A stretch of DNA of 64,000 nucleotides from assembly GCA_001414485.1 (NCBI GenBank), contig LLEY01000022.1, forward strand, positions 186,001 to 250,000, given 5' to 3'. Under the pieces are notes generated by a model. It had not been told where the DNA came from and ran no database searches. It saw nothing but the letters and a program-made list of their open reading frames with translations. The translations under genes were made by a program, and so were the position numbers. Source of the DNA: Calycina herbarum (Eukaryota > Ascomycota > Leotiomycetes > Helotiales > Pezizellaceae). The number at the start of each line of letters is the position of its first letter. Position 1 is the stretch's first letter. Below are positions 22,265-33,919 of this stretch, one piece after another.

Positions 22265-23985
22265 ATGGCTGCAACGACACTTCTTCAAGGAGGCACTGTT
22301 TTGACCCACGACAACAACGACAATGTAATTGCCAAGAAGGAAGATATTCTCATCGAAGGAGGAATTATCTCTAAAATCGAAGCACACATCCCCCCCCCAT
22401 CGACAGCGAAGATCATTGACTGCAAGAACAAGATCATTTCTCCTGGTTTCATCGATACCCATCACCACCTTTGGCAAACACTTCTGAAAGGACGTCTAGC
22501 TAACGAGCTTCTACTCGACTACTTTGTCCCTGGTAAAGACAAAATACTCATCGAGATTCAAGAATATCAACTGACATCATAATCAGGACTTTTCCTTGGT
22601 GAGCTGCATAGTCCAGATGATGTATTTTGGGGTCAATTGGGGGGAGCACTTGAGTGTCTTGAGGCGGGGACTACGACAGTGCTTGACCACGCCCATATAA
22701 ACTACTCTCCTGAACATTGTAAGCTGAAAATACCCGAGATTTGAGATTTCTCTAACACTTCATAGCCAAAGCAGCGATTGCAGCCACGTAAGTAGCCTGT
22801 TTTTTTGTTTTCAATCCCTATTTTTGTTACCCCCTATCTTCACTGCTGACATATAGTAGCGTGTCATCTGGTATCAGATCCATATTTGGTTACAGTCCTA
22901 CACCACGCGTTCAAACTTGGAAACCATTTGCCCTTAACCCAAACCTGCTTGAGGACTGGGTTCTAGACACAATGGATGATCTAGCCGACAAAGTACCATT
23001 CGGAGAAGGACGGGTACAAATCGGCCTTGCATTCGATGGCTACTTCCTTCCCAAAGATATGATAATAGCTCTTTTTGAGAGAGCAAAAGCGCACGGAATC
23101 AGGACAATCACAAGTCATTTCGTTACCAATGCCATCCTTCGTTAGTGCCTCTCCATCACCCAACTCGCTAAGCTAACTCCGAATCTAGCGGCATCCAAAA
23201 CTTTCCTCCAAATGATGAAGTCTTACAACCTCCTCGACTCTTCCTTGGTCCTTTCCCATGCCAATAATCTCACCACCGAAGATGCAACACTCCTTCTCTC
23301 TTCCAGCGCAAAGGTTTCCACCACGCCCTCGACAGAATTACAAATGACCCACGGTTTCCCCGCCGCCTTCGACCCCGCAATCACCCCATCCATCAAGCAC
23401 AGTTGTTCCCTAGGAATCGACTGTCATTCCGCGACAGCAGCTTCCATTCCCGGCGAAATGAAATTACTACTTCAATCCTCGCGCGCAGTCTACAACCAAA
23501 AATTCATCAATGCAGGAGTCTTGCCCAAGAAAACCAACATCCAAGTCCAAGAGGTCTTCAATCTAGGTACCATTCAAGGAGCCCAAGCTCTCGGATTGGA
23601 AGATCAAATCGGTAGTCTGGCAGTTGGCAAAAAGGCTGATATCGCGATTTTTGACGGTTTGAGTCCCGGTATGGTTTGTGCTTCTGAACATGATCCTGTG
23701 AGTGCTATTGTTTTGCATAGTGCGGTGGGCGATGTGGAGATGGTTCTTGTGGATGGGATTGTGCGCAAGAAGAAGGGGAAGTTGGTGGGTGTTGATTTGG
23801 AGGCTGGCAAGGATTTGTGGGATGCTGGGAAGGGGACGGTGGAGTGGAGGGATGTGGCGGGGAAGTTGGTGGAATTGAGAGTGGGGTTGCAGAAGAGGGT
23901 TGAGAGGTTGGACATGGTGGAAGCGAGAAGAGGGGTTATGCAAACTTTCTATGTTGACGAGAGTAAGATTGTTGATAGTTTGTGA
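22265..23985 (+). CDS. amidohydrolase, nucleobase/nucleoside deaminase-like (TRZ/ATZ/MtaD subfamily)
   Basis: Metal-dependent amidohydrolase; relatives deaminate cytosine, guanine, methylthioadenosine or triazines, and the true substrate is not evident. Exons 22265-22532, 22587-22718, 22766-22787 (22 nt), 22860-23140 and 23189-23985; 499 aa. Family blocks: N-terminal LLQGGTVLTHD and DILIEGGIISKI; metal-binding HxH in FIDTHHHLWQ; TTTVLDHAH; the beta-5 His in TITSHF; the beta-6 His in LSHANNLTTED; the beta-8 Asp in LGIDCHSAT; and the closing GTIQGAQALGLEDQIGSLAV followed by GKKADIAIFDG. All putative metal ligands are present, so the enzyme looks active. Exon 4 has a tandem TAGTAG acceptor at 22,854-22,859; using the first AG adds one residue. 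No transporter or pathway partner is adjacent. Confidence 0.88.
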
Positions 23986-24475
23986 ATACCACCCGATGGG
24001 CAACAACAACGGCAATAACCTATAGATCTTGCTGTTCTGAATTCATAGGATGAGTTAAAAATCTTCTGAAAACTTGAATATTTGGGAGAATGAGCGACCT
24101 TCACTATCGTATTTGTTGTCCGCGACGAGAAGGAAGAAATGACAAGTATCAATCTTGGTTTATTTTCAAATTCTAAAAACATATTCTCAGCGAAAATGTG
24201 GCTCTTGGCTATGGTCAAATAGGCTAAACAAGGTTTTAAGTATGCTAGGGGATTTTTGCAACCTGGAATATGGAACACAACCCAAGATACTGCATAAACA
24301 ATAACTTCAAGGTTCTTGCCGTTCAAGCGACGTTACAGACGTACAAAGTTCTTCATGTAGATTGAAATATACTCTGACAAAGCTATACAATGGCGTTTTA
24401 TGAAGTCTAATCGGGTTTTGTTGATTTGCCTTGTACTACCTCATTTCCGGAAAACCTCACTAAATCAACACTATT
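23986..24475. other. intergenic between convergent genes
   Basis: 490 bp between the amidohydrolase stop and the stop of the 2EXR-like gene. I see no gene or repeat. Confidence 0.5.
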
Positions 24476-25565
24476 CTAGACGTGGCAACCTAAGATCAGT
24501 GACCCACAATTCACGGTCATCCCAAGTATAAGTGTTATACCTATCGAATTGACTTTCCAAATAGGGCAGTTCTCCTCTGGCCCAACATACATACGAGGGA
24601 ATTTGCGCCCGGTTGCTGCTTTATCTGACTTCAATTCCTCATGAAGTATATTAGCACAGCTGACTGCCAAATTTTCGCATTCCAAGCCCTCATCTTCCCA
24701 TTCTTCCCGCTTTCGCTTTAGCGCATGATATCTCGCGTAGTCCTCTAGTTCCTCAAGTGTTCCGTCTACAAAAAAGATCAAGTCATCCATGTGCCGGAAT
24801 AATCGACCGAGCGTTAACATGGTTTCGAGGACTTTGGGCTCGACTTTTGGCGAGATATAATGACACCTCCCATTTGAATCGGTGCCAGAAGACTCGACGG
24901 TTTCTTCATTGGGATGTTTGAAATGAATCGCTACGGATCGAAATCGGCCAAGAAGCGCTCGGGTCTCTTTAATCAGGCTTTCGTCGAAGCCACGTTCGAT
25001 ATATTTCCAGGGAACATTAAATGTAAACTTCATTCGCCGAATAAGACTAAAGGCCTGTTGGGGAAGGATTGAGCACGAAATGTCTCTCAACCTTCCATCT
25101 CGTAACTGAACGTGGAGCGTAAAGGCAAATTTAGAGTAGAGAATTTCTTGAATTTCATCATACCACTGTTTGTTCACCGGGTATAGGTTGGTTGAGTATC
25201 GAGTCCCCCAATATATGCCGGACCGGTACGAATCGTTCTTATTCGCAGGTGTCTGCAGGAGATTAGCAAACGTCTTGTTGGTTTCGAAATGAGTCAAGCT
25301 TATTTAAAAGGTCTTCCACAGATGACTTGCTTTGGAAAAGGACGAGGAAAAAAGGCTGCTTACGGGATTCGCTGGGAAACTACTCGATTCATACCATTGG
25401 TAGATATCAATTTGCTTGAGTATTTGAAGCATGATTTCGCCAACCATAGTTGGATTGAATGACGAGGGCCAAGTGGTATATTTTTTGACGGATTTCCAAG
25501 GGGAGATTGAGGAAAGGGAACGTTCCCCGGAGGTATGGTGTTGCAAGGGTGGATTCGGCCCCCAT
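24476..25565 (-). CDS. 2EXR/F-box-like domain protein, hypothetical
   Basis: Fungal-specific protein family of unknown function, often expanded in plant-associated ascomycetes. The N-terminal motif FPFLNLPLEIRQKIYHLAL is the F-box-like 2EXR signature. Exons 25565-25464, 25414-25364 and 25252-24476; both introns are phase 0 (49 nt GTCATT...AAG, and GTAAGC...CAG), giving 309 aa. The joined product runs LAL, then QIDIYQWYESSSFPANP, then TPANKNDSYRSGIYWGTRYS, which follows the usual family order, with NLYPVNKQ and a Glu-rich helix (KRKREEWEDEGLECENLAVS) downstream. At first sight the gene looks frameshifted near 25,460; the short intron removes that problem, though its donor and branch site are weak. 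It is the last intact gene before the transposon block. Confidence 0.7.
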
Positions 25566-26431
25566 TATCGCGTGCAACAAAATAGCGCCCTTCAATAATA
25601 CGGTGTTGGTCGTTTCATGAAAAGGAGGTTTAAGTTGTGGGTTTGATGAGAATTTATAGGATGGTGCTTTACTATACCCCACCCTAGACCCTACTGTACC
25701 AATCATATGGAACCAACACAACATAGCCGCAAAACCAACAAACGCCCCTTCCTTTTGGGCTGAGAGAAGCCTAGGATCTTGATACGTATATCCAACACAT
25801 CCTGCGTTGGTGAGTTGCAGCCAGTCAGCAGTATGAAAAAAGTAACTCCTCCCAACCTAGCAACGAGGTACAGTCAGTTACGATTTAAGCTTGAAATAGG
25901 TCGTTTAGTTTAATTCCACTTATTATATAAAGTATCTATGCGTAAGAACAACAAAAAAGGTTAACTATATTTATAATAGCTATAACTCTATACCTAAAAT
26001 AGCTACAGCTCTCTACCTATCTCTCGAAACCTCTCTTACCTCTCTTACCTCTCTCTCTACCTCTCTCAGCCTTCTCTCTTAAAGCCTCCCTTTCTCAAGC
26101 CTCCCCTCTAAGCTATAGCCTCTCGAATCATATACAAAGAAAAAAAGGCTATTTATAAAGCAATTAATAATAGCCTAAGTACTTCTAATCTATAAGCTAT
26201 TACAAAAGATATTAGATATAGTAAAGAGTATATTCGTCTTATCTTTTAAGATATTTATAACTAAGTAGGTTTTATAAGAGAGGAATAGATTAGATAGTAT
26301 ACTAGGGACTACGAGAAAAGAATAAAGAGAAGGCGAAGAAGAGAGAAGAAGAAGCGAAGAGAAAGGAAAGAAAGAGAGAGAGCTAGATAAGAAGAGAAGA
26401 AGTCGATAGATAAGGAAGAGAGGAGACTAGC
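25566..26431. other. transition into AT-rich block; low-complexity tracts
   Basis: About 25,570-25,870 still has ordinary composition and would hold the promoter of the 2EXR-like gene. From about 25,920 TA steps dominate. 26,010-26,110 is a CTCTCTACCT-type pyrimidine tract, and 26,285-26,420 is purine-rich (GAGAAGAAG). No intact gene is seen. Confidence 0.5.
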
Positions 26432-26940
26432 TGTAACGGCACGAAACGGATACTACTACAAAAGAGGCATATGGAAGTGCGTTCGATAGAATGACATATC
26501 CGAATACTAGGCTCTGATACGAAGGAAAAGACCAAATTGGTCCTTTCCTCGAGAGAGAGTGAGAGCATCTATACACAAGAGGGCCGGACAATAACAAAAG
26601 TCCGTACCGATCCGGTTCTGACAATCCCGAAACCAAAACTGTACTGTAATCCTGTTCTGTGCCCTCGGTATCCACCGTTCCGTAACCATCTGTGCTATAC
26701 CATACTCGGCACGTATTCTTGACTGTTCCGATGGCTCGGCAATTCCATTAATAGCTGGCTATTATACTAGCTAAGGAGTATAAAGAGAAGGCTAGACAGG
26801 AAGGCCTAGAGATATATAAGAAGTAGCTAGAGATATATATAAAGAATAAAGAGTTATTTAATAATACTAATAACGATTTTAAGAACTCTAGAGACTCTAA
26901 GAGCTATTCTAGTAGTTCTAAGAACGAATAAAAGAATTTC
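26250..26940 (+). pseudogene. relic of a charged coiled-coil frame, split by a solo LTR
   Basis: Before the solo LTR at 26,432 a plus-strand frame reads Lys/Arg/Glu-rich (KRIKRRRREKKKRREK). After it another reads KEYKEKARQEGLEIYKK and ends in a Ser/Asn-rich tail near 26,930. It looks like the C-terminal helix of an element protein, perhaps a transposase or the antisense frame discussed elsewhere. The origin is not determined. Confidence 0.3.
26432..26766 (+). mobile_element. solo LTR, family A, little RIP (335 bp)
   Basis: Starts TGTAACGGCACG and ends GGCTATTATA. It is flanked by a perfect 5-bp duplication CTAGC at 26,427-26,431 and 26,767-26,771. Its composition is normal, with many CA and TG steps, unlike everything around it. 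An inverted copy of the same length lies at 27,659-27,993. No internal retrotransposon sequence adjoins it. Confidence 0.88.
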
Positions 26941-27347
26941 TTTAAACTTTTTACTATTCTTATATACGGCTAATATATAATAAGTAGAACTAAACTAAAC
27001 TAAATATTTAAAGCTTAAATCGTAACTAACTATACTAAGCGTTAGAATTAATACTAACTAATACTAATACTAAGAAGTTATAACTTATATAGAAGTTATA
27101 GAGCTAAACTAAAGCTATCTAGATATAAATTTTATTTTTTAAAAGCTCTTACTTTAAAGAACTTATAATAAGAGTAAGATCTCTCTTTATATTCTACTAC
27201 TTTAAATAACTATAGCTCTTTTAATATAAGACCTATTATTACTATTATAGTAGAGATCAAAGAATAGATTATTTATAAGAAGAGGCTCTTCTCTAGTTAT
27301 TTATATATCTATAGAAGAATATATCTGTAATCTCGCTTAGTAAGCTA

Positions 27348-28149
27348 TATAACGAAACCGGTATCTAACTATAAAGGTATCGAGTTCGATAGTTAGTATA
27401 TAAGTAAAGAAGACAACTATTATATTATATTTACTTAGAAGTAAACTCGTTACTTATATTAAAGATATTTAAGTAAAGTAATAAGATTAATAACTAAAGT
27501 TAAGTATAAAGCTTCTATCTAAATAGTAGATATACTAGTCTTATATAGAACCTTCGTTCTCTAAGTATATTACTTATATCGCTTATATTACTCGCGTTAC
27601 TCGCGATCTAGGTAATATAGACGATATAGATAATTACGTTATATAACTATATATAACTTATAATAGCCAGCTATTAATAGAATTACTAAGCTATCGGAAC
27701 AGCTAAGAATACGTGCCGAGTATAGTATAGTATAGATAGTTATAGAACAGTAGATACCGAGCGTACGGAATAGGATTATAGTATAGTTTTAGTTTTAAGA
27801 TTATTAGAGCTAGATTAGTATAGACTTTTATTATTATCTAGCTCTCTTATATATAGATACCCTTGTACTCGTAGCTAGAAAGGACTAATTTAGTCTTTTC
27901 CTTTATATTAGAGCCTAGTATTCGAGTATATTATTCTATCGAACGTACTTCTATATACTTCTTTTATAGTAGTATTTATTTCGTACTATTATATAACTTC
28001 TAATAGTCTTATAATAGTAAGATCTTAAAATCCTTAAATACTCTTTATATTACTAATTTCCTTTTATATTACCTTCTATAACCTAGATATTATATCTTAT
28101 TCTATTAAAGCGCTATCTAGACTACTTACTATATTCTATGATTTATAAC
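27348..28149 (-). mobile_element. Ty3/gypsy LTR (family B) with a nested solo LTR
   Basis: Begins TATAACGAAACCGGTATC and carries the family-B core (ACTCGTTACTTATATTAAAG near 27,445; AGCGCTATCTAGACTACTT near 28,110). It is interrupted by the 335-bp family-A LTR at 27,659-27,993. The orientation corresponds to minus-strand elements. Its right edge runs directly into a family-C LTR at 28,150, so the exact end is uncertain. Most similar to the LTR at 53,684-54,137. Confidence 0.65.
27659..27993 (-). mobile_element. solo LTR, family A, RIP-mutated inverted copy (335 bp)
   Basis: Reverse complement of 26,432-26,766 with the same 335-bp length and many C-to-T and G-to-A differences. For example GAATTGCCGAGCCATCGG in the clean copy (minus strand) reads GAATTACTAAGCTATCGG here. 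The 5-bp target duplication TAACT is intact at 27,654-27,658 and 27,994-27,998. It is inserted in a family-B LTR. Confidence 0.88.
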
Positions 28150-28374
28150 TATTACGAACTATAACTAAAGGCAAAGATATAAGAGTATATATATATAAAT
28201 ACGAGAATTTAAAGCTATAGATCTATCTACGAGAGTAATATAGTATATATACTTAGAGGAAAAAGGTCGTTATTCCTAGCGTCGTTATTCCTGCCGTTGT
28301 TATACCCGAGGTGGTTGCCAAGGTCACGTGCTTGTCACGTGTATTCTTCCAGGTTACAGACCAGCGCTGTAATA
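28150..28374 (-). mobile_element. LTR, family C, adjoining element E4
   Basis: Reads TATTACGAACTATAACTAAAGG to CCAGCGCTGTAATA. It is the reverse complement of the solo LTR at 53,338-53,655 but shorter (225 against 318 bp), with internal differences. On the minus strand the sequence just before it is AAAAGAGAGAGAGTAA, a polypurine tract, so it is probably the 3' LTR of E4. The middle (about 28,270-28,370) is only lightly mutated and has two CACGTG palindromes. Confidence 0.65.
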
Positions 28375-31253
28375 TTACTCTCTCTCTTTTGAAAAAGCTT
28401 ATCTATAAGCTTTATATTATAACTAAATCGTTTATAAAATAGTTATAATCGTTTATACCGTTCTTCTACGCTTATATCTAGCTTTATAACGCTCTTAGCA
28501 GGCTAGTATAGGCTGGATTAGTAAGGTAAAAGTCGTGTAATTTATATAGATAATACTTAAAATTCGAGGCTAGATACTACTATAGATTAGAGTCGTAGCC
28601 TAACTATTTAACTCTATATTAGAGCTTTCTATAAATTATCTTTTTAGCTAAGACTTCTTCTACTTCCTACTCTTCCTAATCTATAACCTATATTAGCAGA
28701 GGTAGCTCGTTTACCTGTCTAGGTAACAGATCTATAATAGCTTTATAGAGTAGTAATAAGTAGAATATAAGATATATATAGAAGTAGTCTAGTAATTTAA
28801 GCTAGAAAGAGTATTCTTTACAGGTTATAATCTAGAAAAGACTCTCGTTTTATCTATCTAGCTTATAGCTTAGCTAGTCTATCTTTTAATTATAAGTTAA
28901 TACTTAAACAAAGTCGTCTACGTCGAAATCTACTACTCTTCGAGTCTGGTTTATAGACCTAGTATAGCGCTCTTATACTTTACTTACTAACTCCTTTACT
29001 ATAGTCTAAGTATCGTATATTCTTAGTACTAGTGCTTCTATATCTGTCTAGTTAAGCTGTTTATAGACAGTTGCGGATTTATCTAGACAGTTCTAGTTAA
29101 AGAACGTAGTAGCTACGTATTTATTAATTACTTTAAAAGACGAAAGCTCTTCTAGACTCTTATATAGAAGCGTAAGCTAGGCGTAGTCTAGAATAAGAAC
29201 AAGTTCGCTCTAGTTATTCTAGTAGTAACTAATAAAAGGCTATAGACGTTAATTAATCTATTAGTTTATAATTTCAGTTTATTTATTAGTTTAAGAGTAG
29301 AAAGTAGTAGATAGCCTAAGCTTTATACTAAGGATTCCGTAGAATTCAGACTAGAAAGAAGAGATAAACTATAGTCTATAGTCTAAAACAATGCTTTATA
29401 GATATCTATAGATTCGATATATCTATATAACGTATATTTAAGCTATATCTCGTGTTATAACTATTCTTAGACAGAGGATCGAGACTGATTACTTAGTTAA
29501 GCGATCTATAACTACTTATAAGATGTTATAACCTTGTTTATTAGTAGAGAAAGACTTATAGTCTATAGTAATATACTGCTAGAGACGCTCTAGGACTAGT
29601 AATAGATATAAAAACCTAGGTTTATAGTCGCGAGGTATAGTAGTACGTCGACAGTCTCCGTAGTTACTAATATAGATTTCTATAGACGTCTATAAACCTT
29701 TCTACTAGTATCTACGTACGAGGATAGCTACTGTCTTTGTCTATCTAGAGTAAGCTATAGAAACTTATACGTAAGTCTTATAGATTAGGTCCGTTTATAA
29801 GGTTTCTTAATTAGAAACTACGAGTCTTTTTTACTAAAGAAGTAAACCGTTCTCTATTATCTAGTTCTAATCTCTATAAGTAGCTTTCGTCTAGTCGTCT
29901 TCTAAGTCTAGAGAGTTATAGTTAGTAGAAAGTAACTAGTCGATAAGGTTAAGCGAGGGTTCTAAGATAACTAGAGCTAATATTATAAAAGATTCTAATT
30001 AAGTAGTAATACGTAGATCTAACTAATTAGATATAAGTAAGGTTTACTATCTTATAGACGCTTTTAGGTTATTCTATAGATTAACGTCTTAGTCTTAGTA
30101 TACTAGTATATCTGCCTTTTCGTTCTATTTACTAGCTTAAAACGTAATTATAAAGTAGAACTCTAATAGAAACTCTGTCTATCTTACTTACCGCTAGTTT
30201 AAGGTTTTAGAGGTTATAAAGTACTCTAAAGCCTTATAATTAGTAAAGACTTTGATCTAGGAGCTAGTTTAAGTAAGATCTGCTCGCTACTATCTAAAAG
30301 AGTATATAATAGCTAATATCTTCTTATTATAGATTTAGTAATTTAGCTTAGCAGAGTTTATTATCTTTAAGAAGTAATCTACGAGTCTCTACGGTTCGGT
30401 TTTAGATATATATTATAATATTACAGCTATAATTACTCTGTCGAAAGCGTCTATCTCTATTATAGTCTCTAAATCAGCTATAAAATAGTATAAGAGAGAG
30501 GTAGTAACTAAGACTTCTTTTAACGTATTAAAAGCCTCTTTATAGTCTAAGTTGAATTTAAATAGCACTTCTTTACTTATAAGATAGTTTAGTAGGTAAG
30601 TAATCTATCTATAATCTTAAATAAAACGTCGATAGTTATAAAAACCTAGGAAGAACTAGATACTCTTAATAGTACTAGGATATTTCTAGGAAACGATTAC
30701 TAAGATCTTCTCTAGGTTGACTTCGATTCTATTTATAGAGATAATAAAACTAAGGTACTTTATATAAGTAACGTAGAACTCTATCTTCTTAATATCTACT
30801 TATAGTCTAGTTTTATAGAACTGTTCTAAGATCTTACAGACGTGTTTAACGTGTTTAAGCTTATTATTAGAGTATATAAGAATATTATTAAGATAAGCTA
30901 TATAAAAGTTAATAAGATATTCTATAAAAACGCTATTTATATACCGCTAGTACGTAGTAGGACCGTTAGTTAAGCTAAAAGGTAATATCTTATATTTAAA
31001 CGTATTATAACAGGTCTAGAAGATTATAAGTTCTTCTAACGCTAGTTCTATATATATATAGTTAACAGCTTAATAAATATCGAGTTTAGTAAAGATTTTA
31101 GTACTAGTGATTTATATAAGTGTCTTATTAATTAGCAGAAGAGAGTGCTAGTTCTTACGAGTAAGGTTATTAAGCTTCTAGTAGTTGATATAGAGCTATA
31201 AGCTTCTGTTAGACTTCTTTATAAACAGTACTAGAGAGGCGAAAGAGGCGTAG
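28375..31253 (-). pseudogene. element E4: degenerate Ty3/gypsy pol, truncated
   Basis: Minus-strand relic of a chromovirus polyprotein. Reverse transcriptase begins near 31,240 and includes LPFSLTNGPTTY (about 30,980) and the catalytic block reading AYLNNILIYSNN at 30,868-30,905, where YLDD has become YLNN by RIP. Integrase follows at lower coordinates and a chromodomain-like stretch (YRVK*LGYD) is near 28,600. Gag and protease are missing at the right edge, where a family-B LTR starts at 31,254. Stops are frequent; it is not functional. Confidence 0.75.
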
Positions 31254-31716
31254 TATAACGAAACTCAAACGAACTAAACAAAGATAACTAAGTCTCGAAG
31301 GTTAGTATATAGATAAGAAGTATAGATACACTAGGTTATTTACTTAGAAGTAAACTCGTTACTTATATCAAAGAGGTTAAATAAGATAATAAGATTAATA
31401 ACTAAAGTTAAGTACGAAGCTTCTATCTAATAGCAGACGTACTATTCTTATATAGAACCTTCCGTTTATATTTAGAGTCCTACTTAGTAAAAGTCCCGAA
31501 GATAGAGTCCGACTCTATTTCTAGAGCTTCTTAAAACTAGACTCTATTACCTAACTACTCTTAACCGAGTTATATAATATAACTATAATAAGATCCTAAG
31601 ATTATATATCTTACTATATTTAATTCTTTCTTCTTTTCAGAGTTATAATAGTACTCGTCTTATTAGAGCGTCGCCTGGACTTTACTTCGTCACGTGCTAG
31701 CACGTAATTCGTAATA
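31254..31716 (-). mobile_element. family-B LTR (463 bp), probably solo
   Basis: TATAACGAAACTCAAACG to CACGTAATTCGTAATA, almost the same length as the 462-bp solo LTR at 50,402. Its flanks (CGTAG and CCTAT) do not match as a target duplication, so it may mark a recombination joint. It truncates E4. Confidence 0.7.
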
Positions 31717-31777
31717 CCTATGTCTATAGAAGACAAAGCAGCTTAGTTAGAAGAGGCCTAGTTAAAGGAAGAGGTAG

Positions 31778-31960
31778 TATAACAGTTCTAGTTATATACG
31801 ACTAGATCACGTACTAAGGTTCTACTAAAGTCTCGCTTAGTATATATAAATAGAGACAGAGTATATTAACTCTTCTCTTCTCTTTTTAGTTTAGTTTTCT
31901 TCGAATATAGATACTATTCTATAAGTATCTCTTTTAATACATTTGTAGAGAGCTGTTATA
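31778..31960. mobile_element. possible short LTR, family D (183 bp)
   Basis: Bounded by TATAACAG and CTGTTATA, consistent with RIP-mutated TGTAACAG...CTGTTACA ends. On its right the E2 pol sequence resumes abruptly (ATTTTAGTAGTTTAATAATA, as at 58,496). No matching target duplication is seen. The call rests on the termini only. Confidence 0.35.
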
Positions 31961-33914
31961 ATTTTAGTAGTTTAATAATAAAATCCTAAGATATCGATTC
32001 CTAAGGTATTTATAGTATTAAGATAGTATTTATCTAGCTATAGAGTATATAGTAGGAAGCCTTACTTCTAATATAGATATTATACTCTATTATTACTTTC
32101 TTAACTATTACTATAAGTTTATTAATTTTATACTATTATCTTATTCTTTAAAGAGTTCTTTGAATTCCTTAGTATTTATAAGCTAGTAATTTATATTATT
32201 CTTTAACGAATACTTTACTAATAGTTTCTAGTATATAAGTTTTTTCTCTAGTAGTAGTAATTTTATAAATTATTAAAGTTAAATCTCTATTTTTAAGTTC
32301 TTTTAAGATTATAATCTTTTTATACTCTTTATCTTCTTTATAGCCTAGTTATCGACTTAAAGTATCTACTTATAGATTATATATTTCTTTAATATAGTAG
32401 ATTATAATATTAAATCTAGTAAGAGTTTATAACTACCTAGTAAGGCGTCTATTACTAAGTTCTTTTATTATTATCTATATTTTAAGATTCTTATAATTAG
32501 TAAGAACTAGTATCTAGTATTTTATACTCTAAAAGTAGATTCTCTAATATTTAAGAGCTAAGACTATAGTAAGAAGTTCCTTTTTATAAATACTATAGTT
32601 TTATTAAATAGTATCTAATATTTTAGAGAAATATACTATAAGTATAAGTTTTCCTTTATTATTAGATTAAAGGTATATAGTAGTAACTTTTATATCTAAA
32701 GTATCTATCTTAATAGTACTTAGTTTATTAGTATTAAAATTCTAGAAGATTAGTTCTTTTATAAATTATTTCTTAATTTCTTAGAAGGCTTTTTTAGTAT
32801 TCTTATTCTAATTAAATATAACGTTTTTTCTAGTAAGGTTTGTTATTAGTTTAGAGATTCTAGTATATCTTCTAATATATTATTAATAAAAGTTAGTAAA
32901 TCCTTAGAATAATTAAACATCTTTAACGTTCTTTAGTAATTCCTATTCTAAGATTATCTTAACCTCTTCTAAGTTAATCTCTATTTTTTTAAAGAAGATC
33001 TTATAACTAAGAAAAATAGTATAAGTTATCTTAAATTTATACTTTAAAAGCTTAAAGTAAGAATCTACTATAGCGAGCCTTTTTAAGACTTCTTTAATAT
33101 ATCTTTTATATTCTTCTTTAAATTTAGAAAATATAAGAATATTATCTAGATAATATATAATAGTTACTCTTAGAAGATCTTCTAGTATTTTATTATTCTA
33201 TCTCTAGTAAGTAGCTAGTATATTAGTTAATCTAAATAGTATTATTATATACTTATAAAGACCTAATTATAAGATAAATACTATCTTTTATTTATCTCTT
33301 TACTTAATCTATATTAAGCTAAAGACGCGTTACTAGTCGAGTTTTATAAATTTCTTAGCCTTTCTAATCTTATTTTATAAGTATTAGCTTTCTAGTACTA
33401 GATAAGTGTTCTTAACTATTATATTATTAATATCTCGATAGTTAATATAAACTCTCTTATTTAGATCGTTCTTCTTATATATAATAAGTATATTAGAAGT
33501 AGCTAGTAAATCCGATTTTTAGATATATCCTTTTCGAATTCCTTTCTATATATACTTCTTAAGAAGCTATAAGTTCCTTTAATTATAAGGTTAAAGCTTC
33601 TACTTCTTAAGATTATAACTGTCTTTTAATTTAATCTTATAATCTTATAGTTAATATTTAAGAAAGGTATATATATTCTCTAGGTTTTTAAATAATTCCT
33701 TAAATTCTTTATACTATATAGGTATTTCTAGTTCAGCTTTCTTACTATTTTATAGAGAACTCTAGGCTAGGTCTCCGAGTATATTAGAAGAGGTAGCGCT
33801 AAGATTATTCTAGTCTTATAGTTAAAATTATAAACCTATATAATTATATTAGCTAAAGATTACTATTCTAGTCTTCTAGTTAATATCTAGATTATATTCT
33901 TAAATCTATAGTAT
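31961..33914 (-). pseudogene. element E2, left part: degenerate Ty3/gypsy RT-RNase H-integrase
   Basis: Minus-strand pol relic aligned over its length with E3 (58,496-60,475) and, inverted, with E1. The RT catalytic block reads YYLDNILIFSKFKEEYKRYI near 33,110-33,170. It ends at TATACTAA, where E1 is inserted; the sequence resumes at 51,051, and the rejoined bases match the uninterrupted E3 sequence at about 60,475. The distal integrase and chromodomain are missing at the left, replaced by E4 and LTR sequence. Confidence 0.8.
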
Positions 33915-33919
33915 ACTAA

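Noticed and set aside
25415..25463. Frameshift making the 2EXR-like gene a pseudogene
   Set aside because: A 49-nt GT-AG intron restores frame and joins conserved blocks, so an intact gene is the simpler reading.
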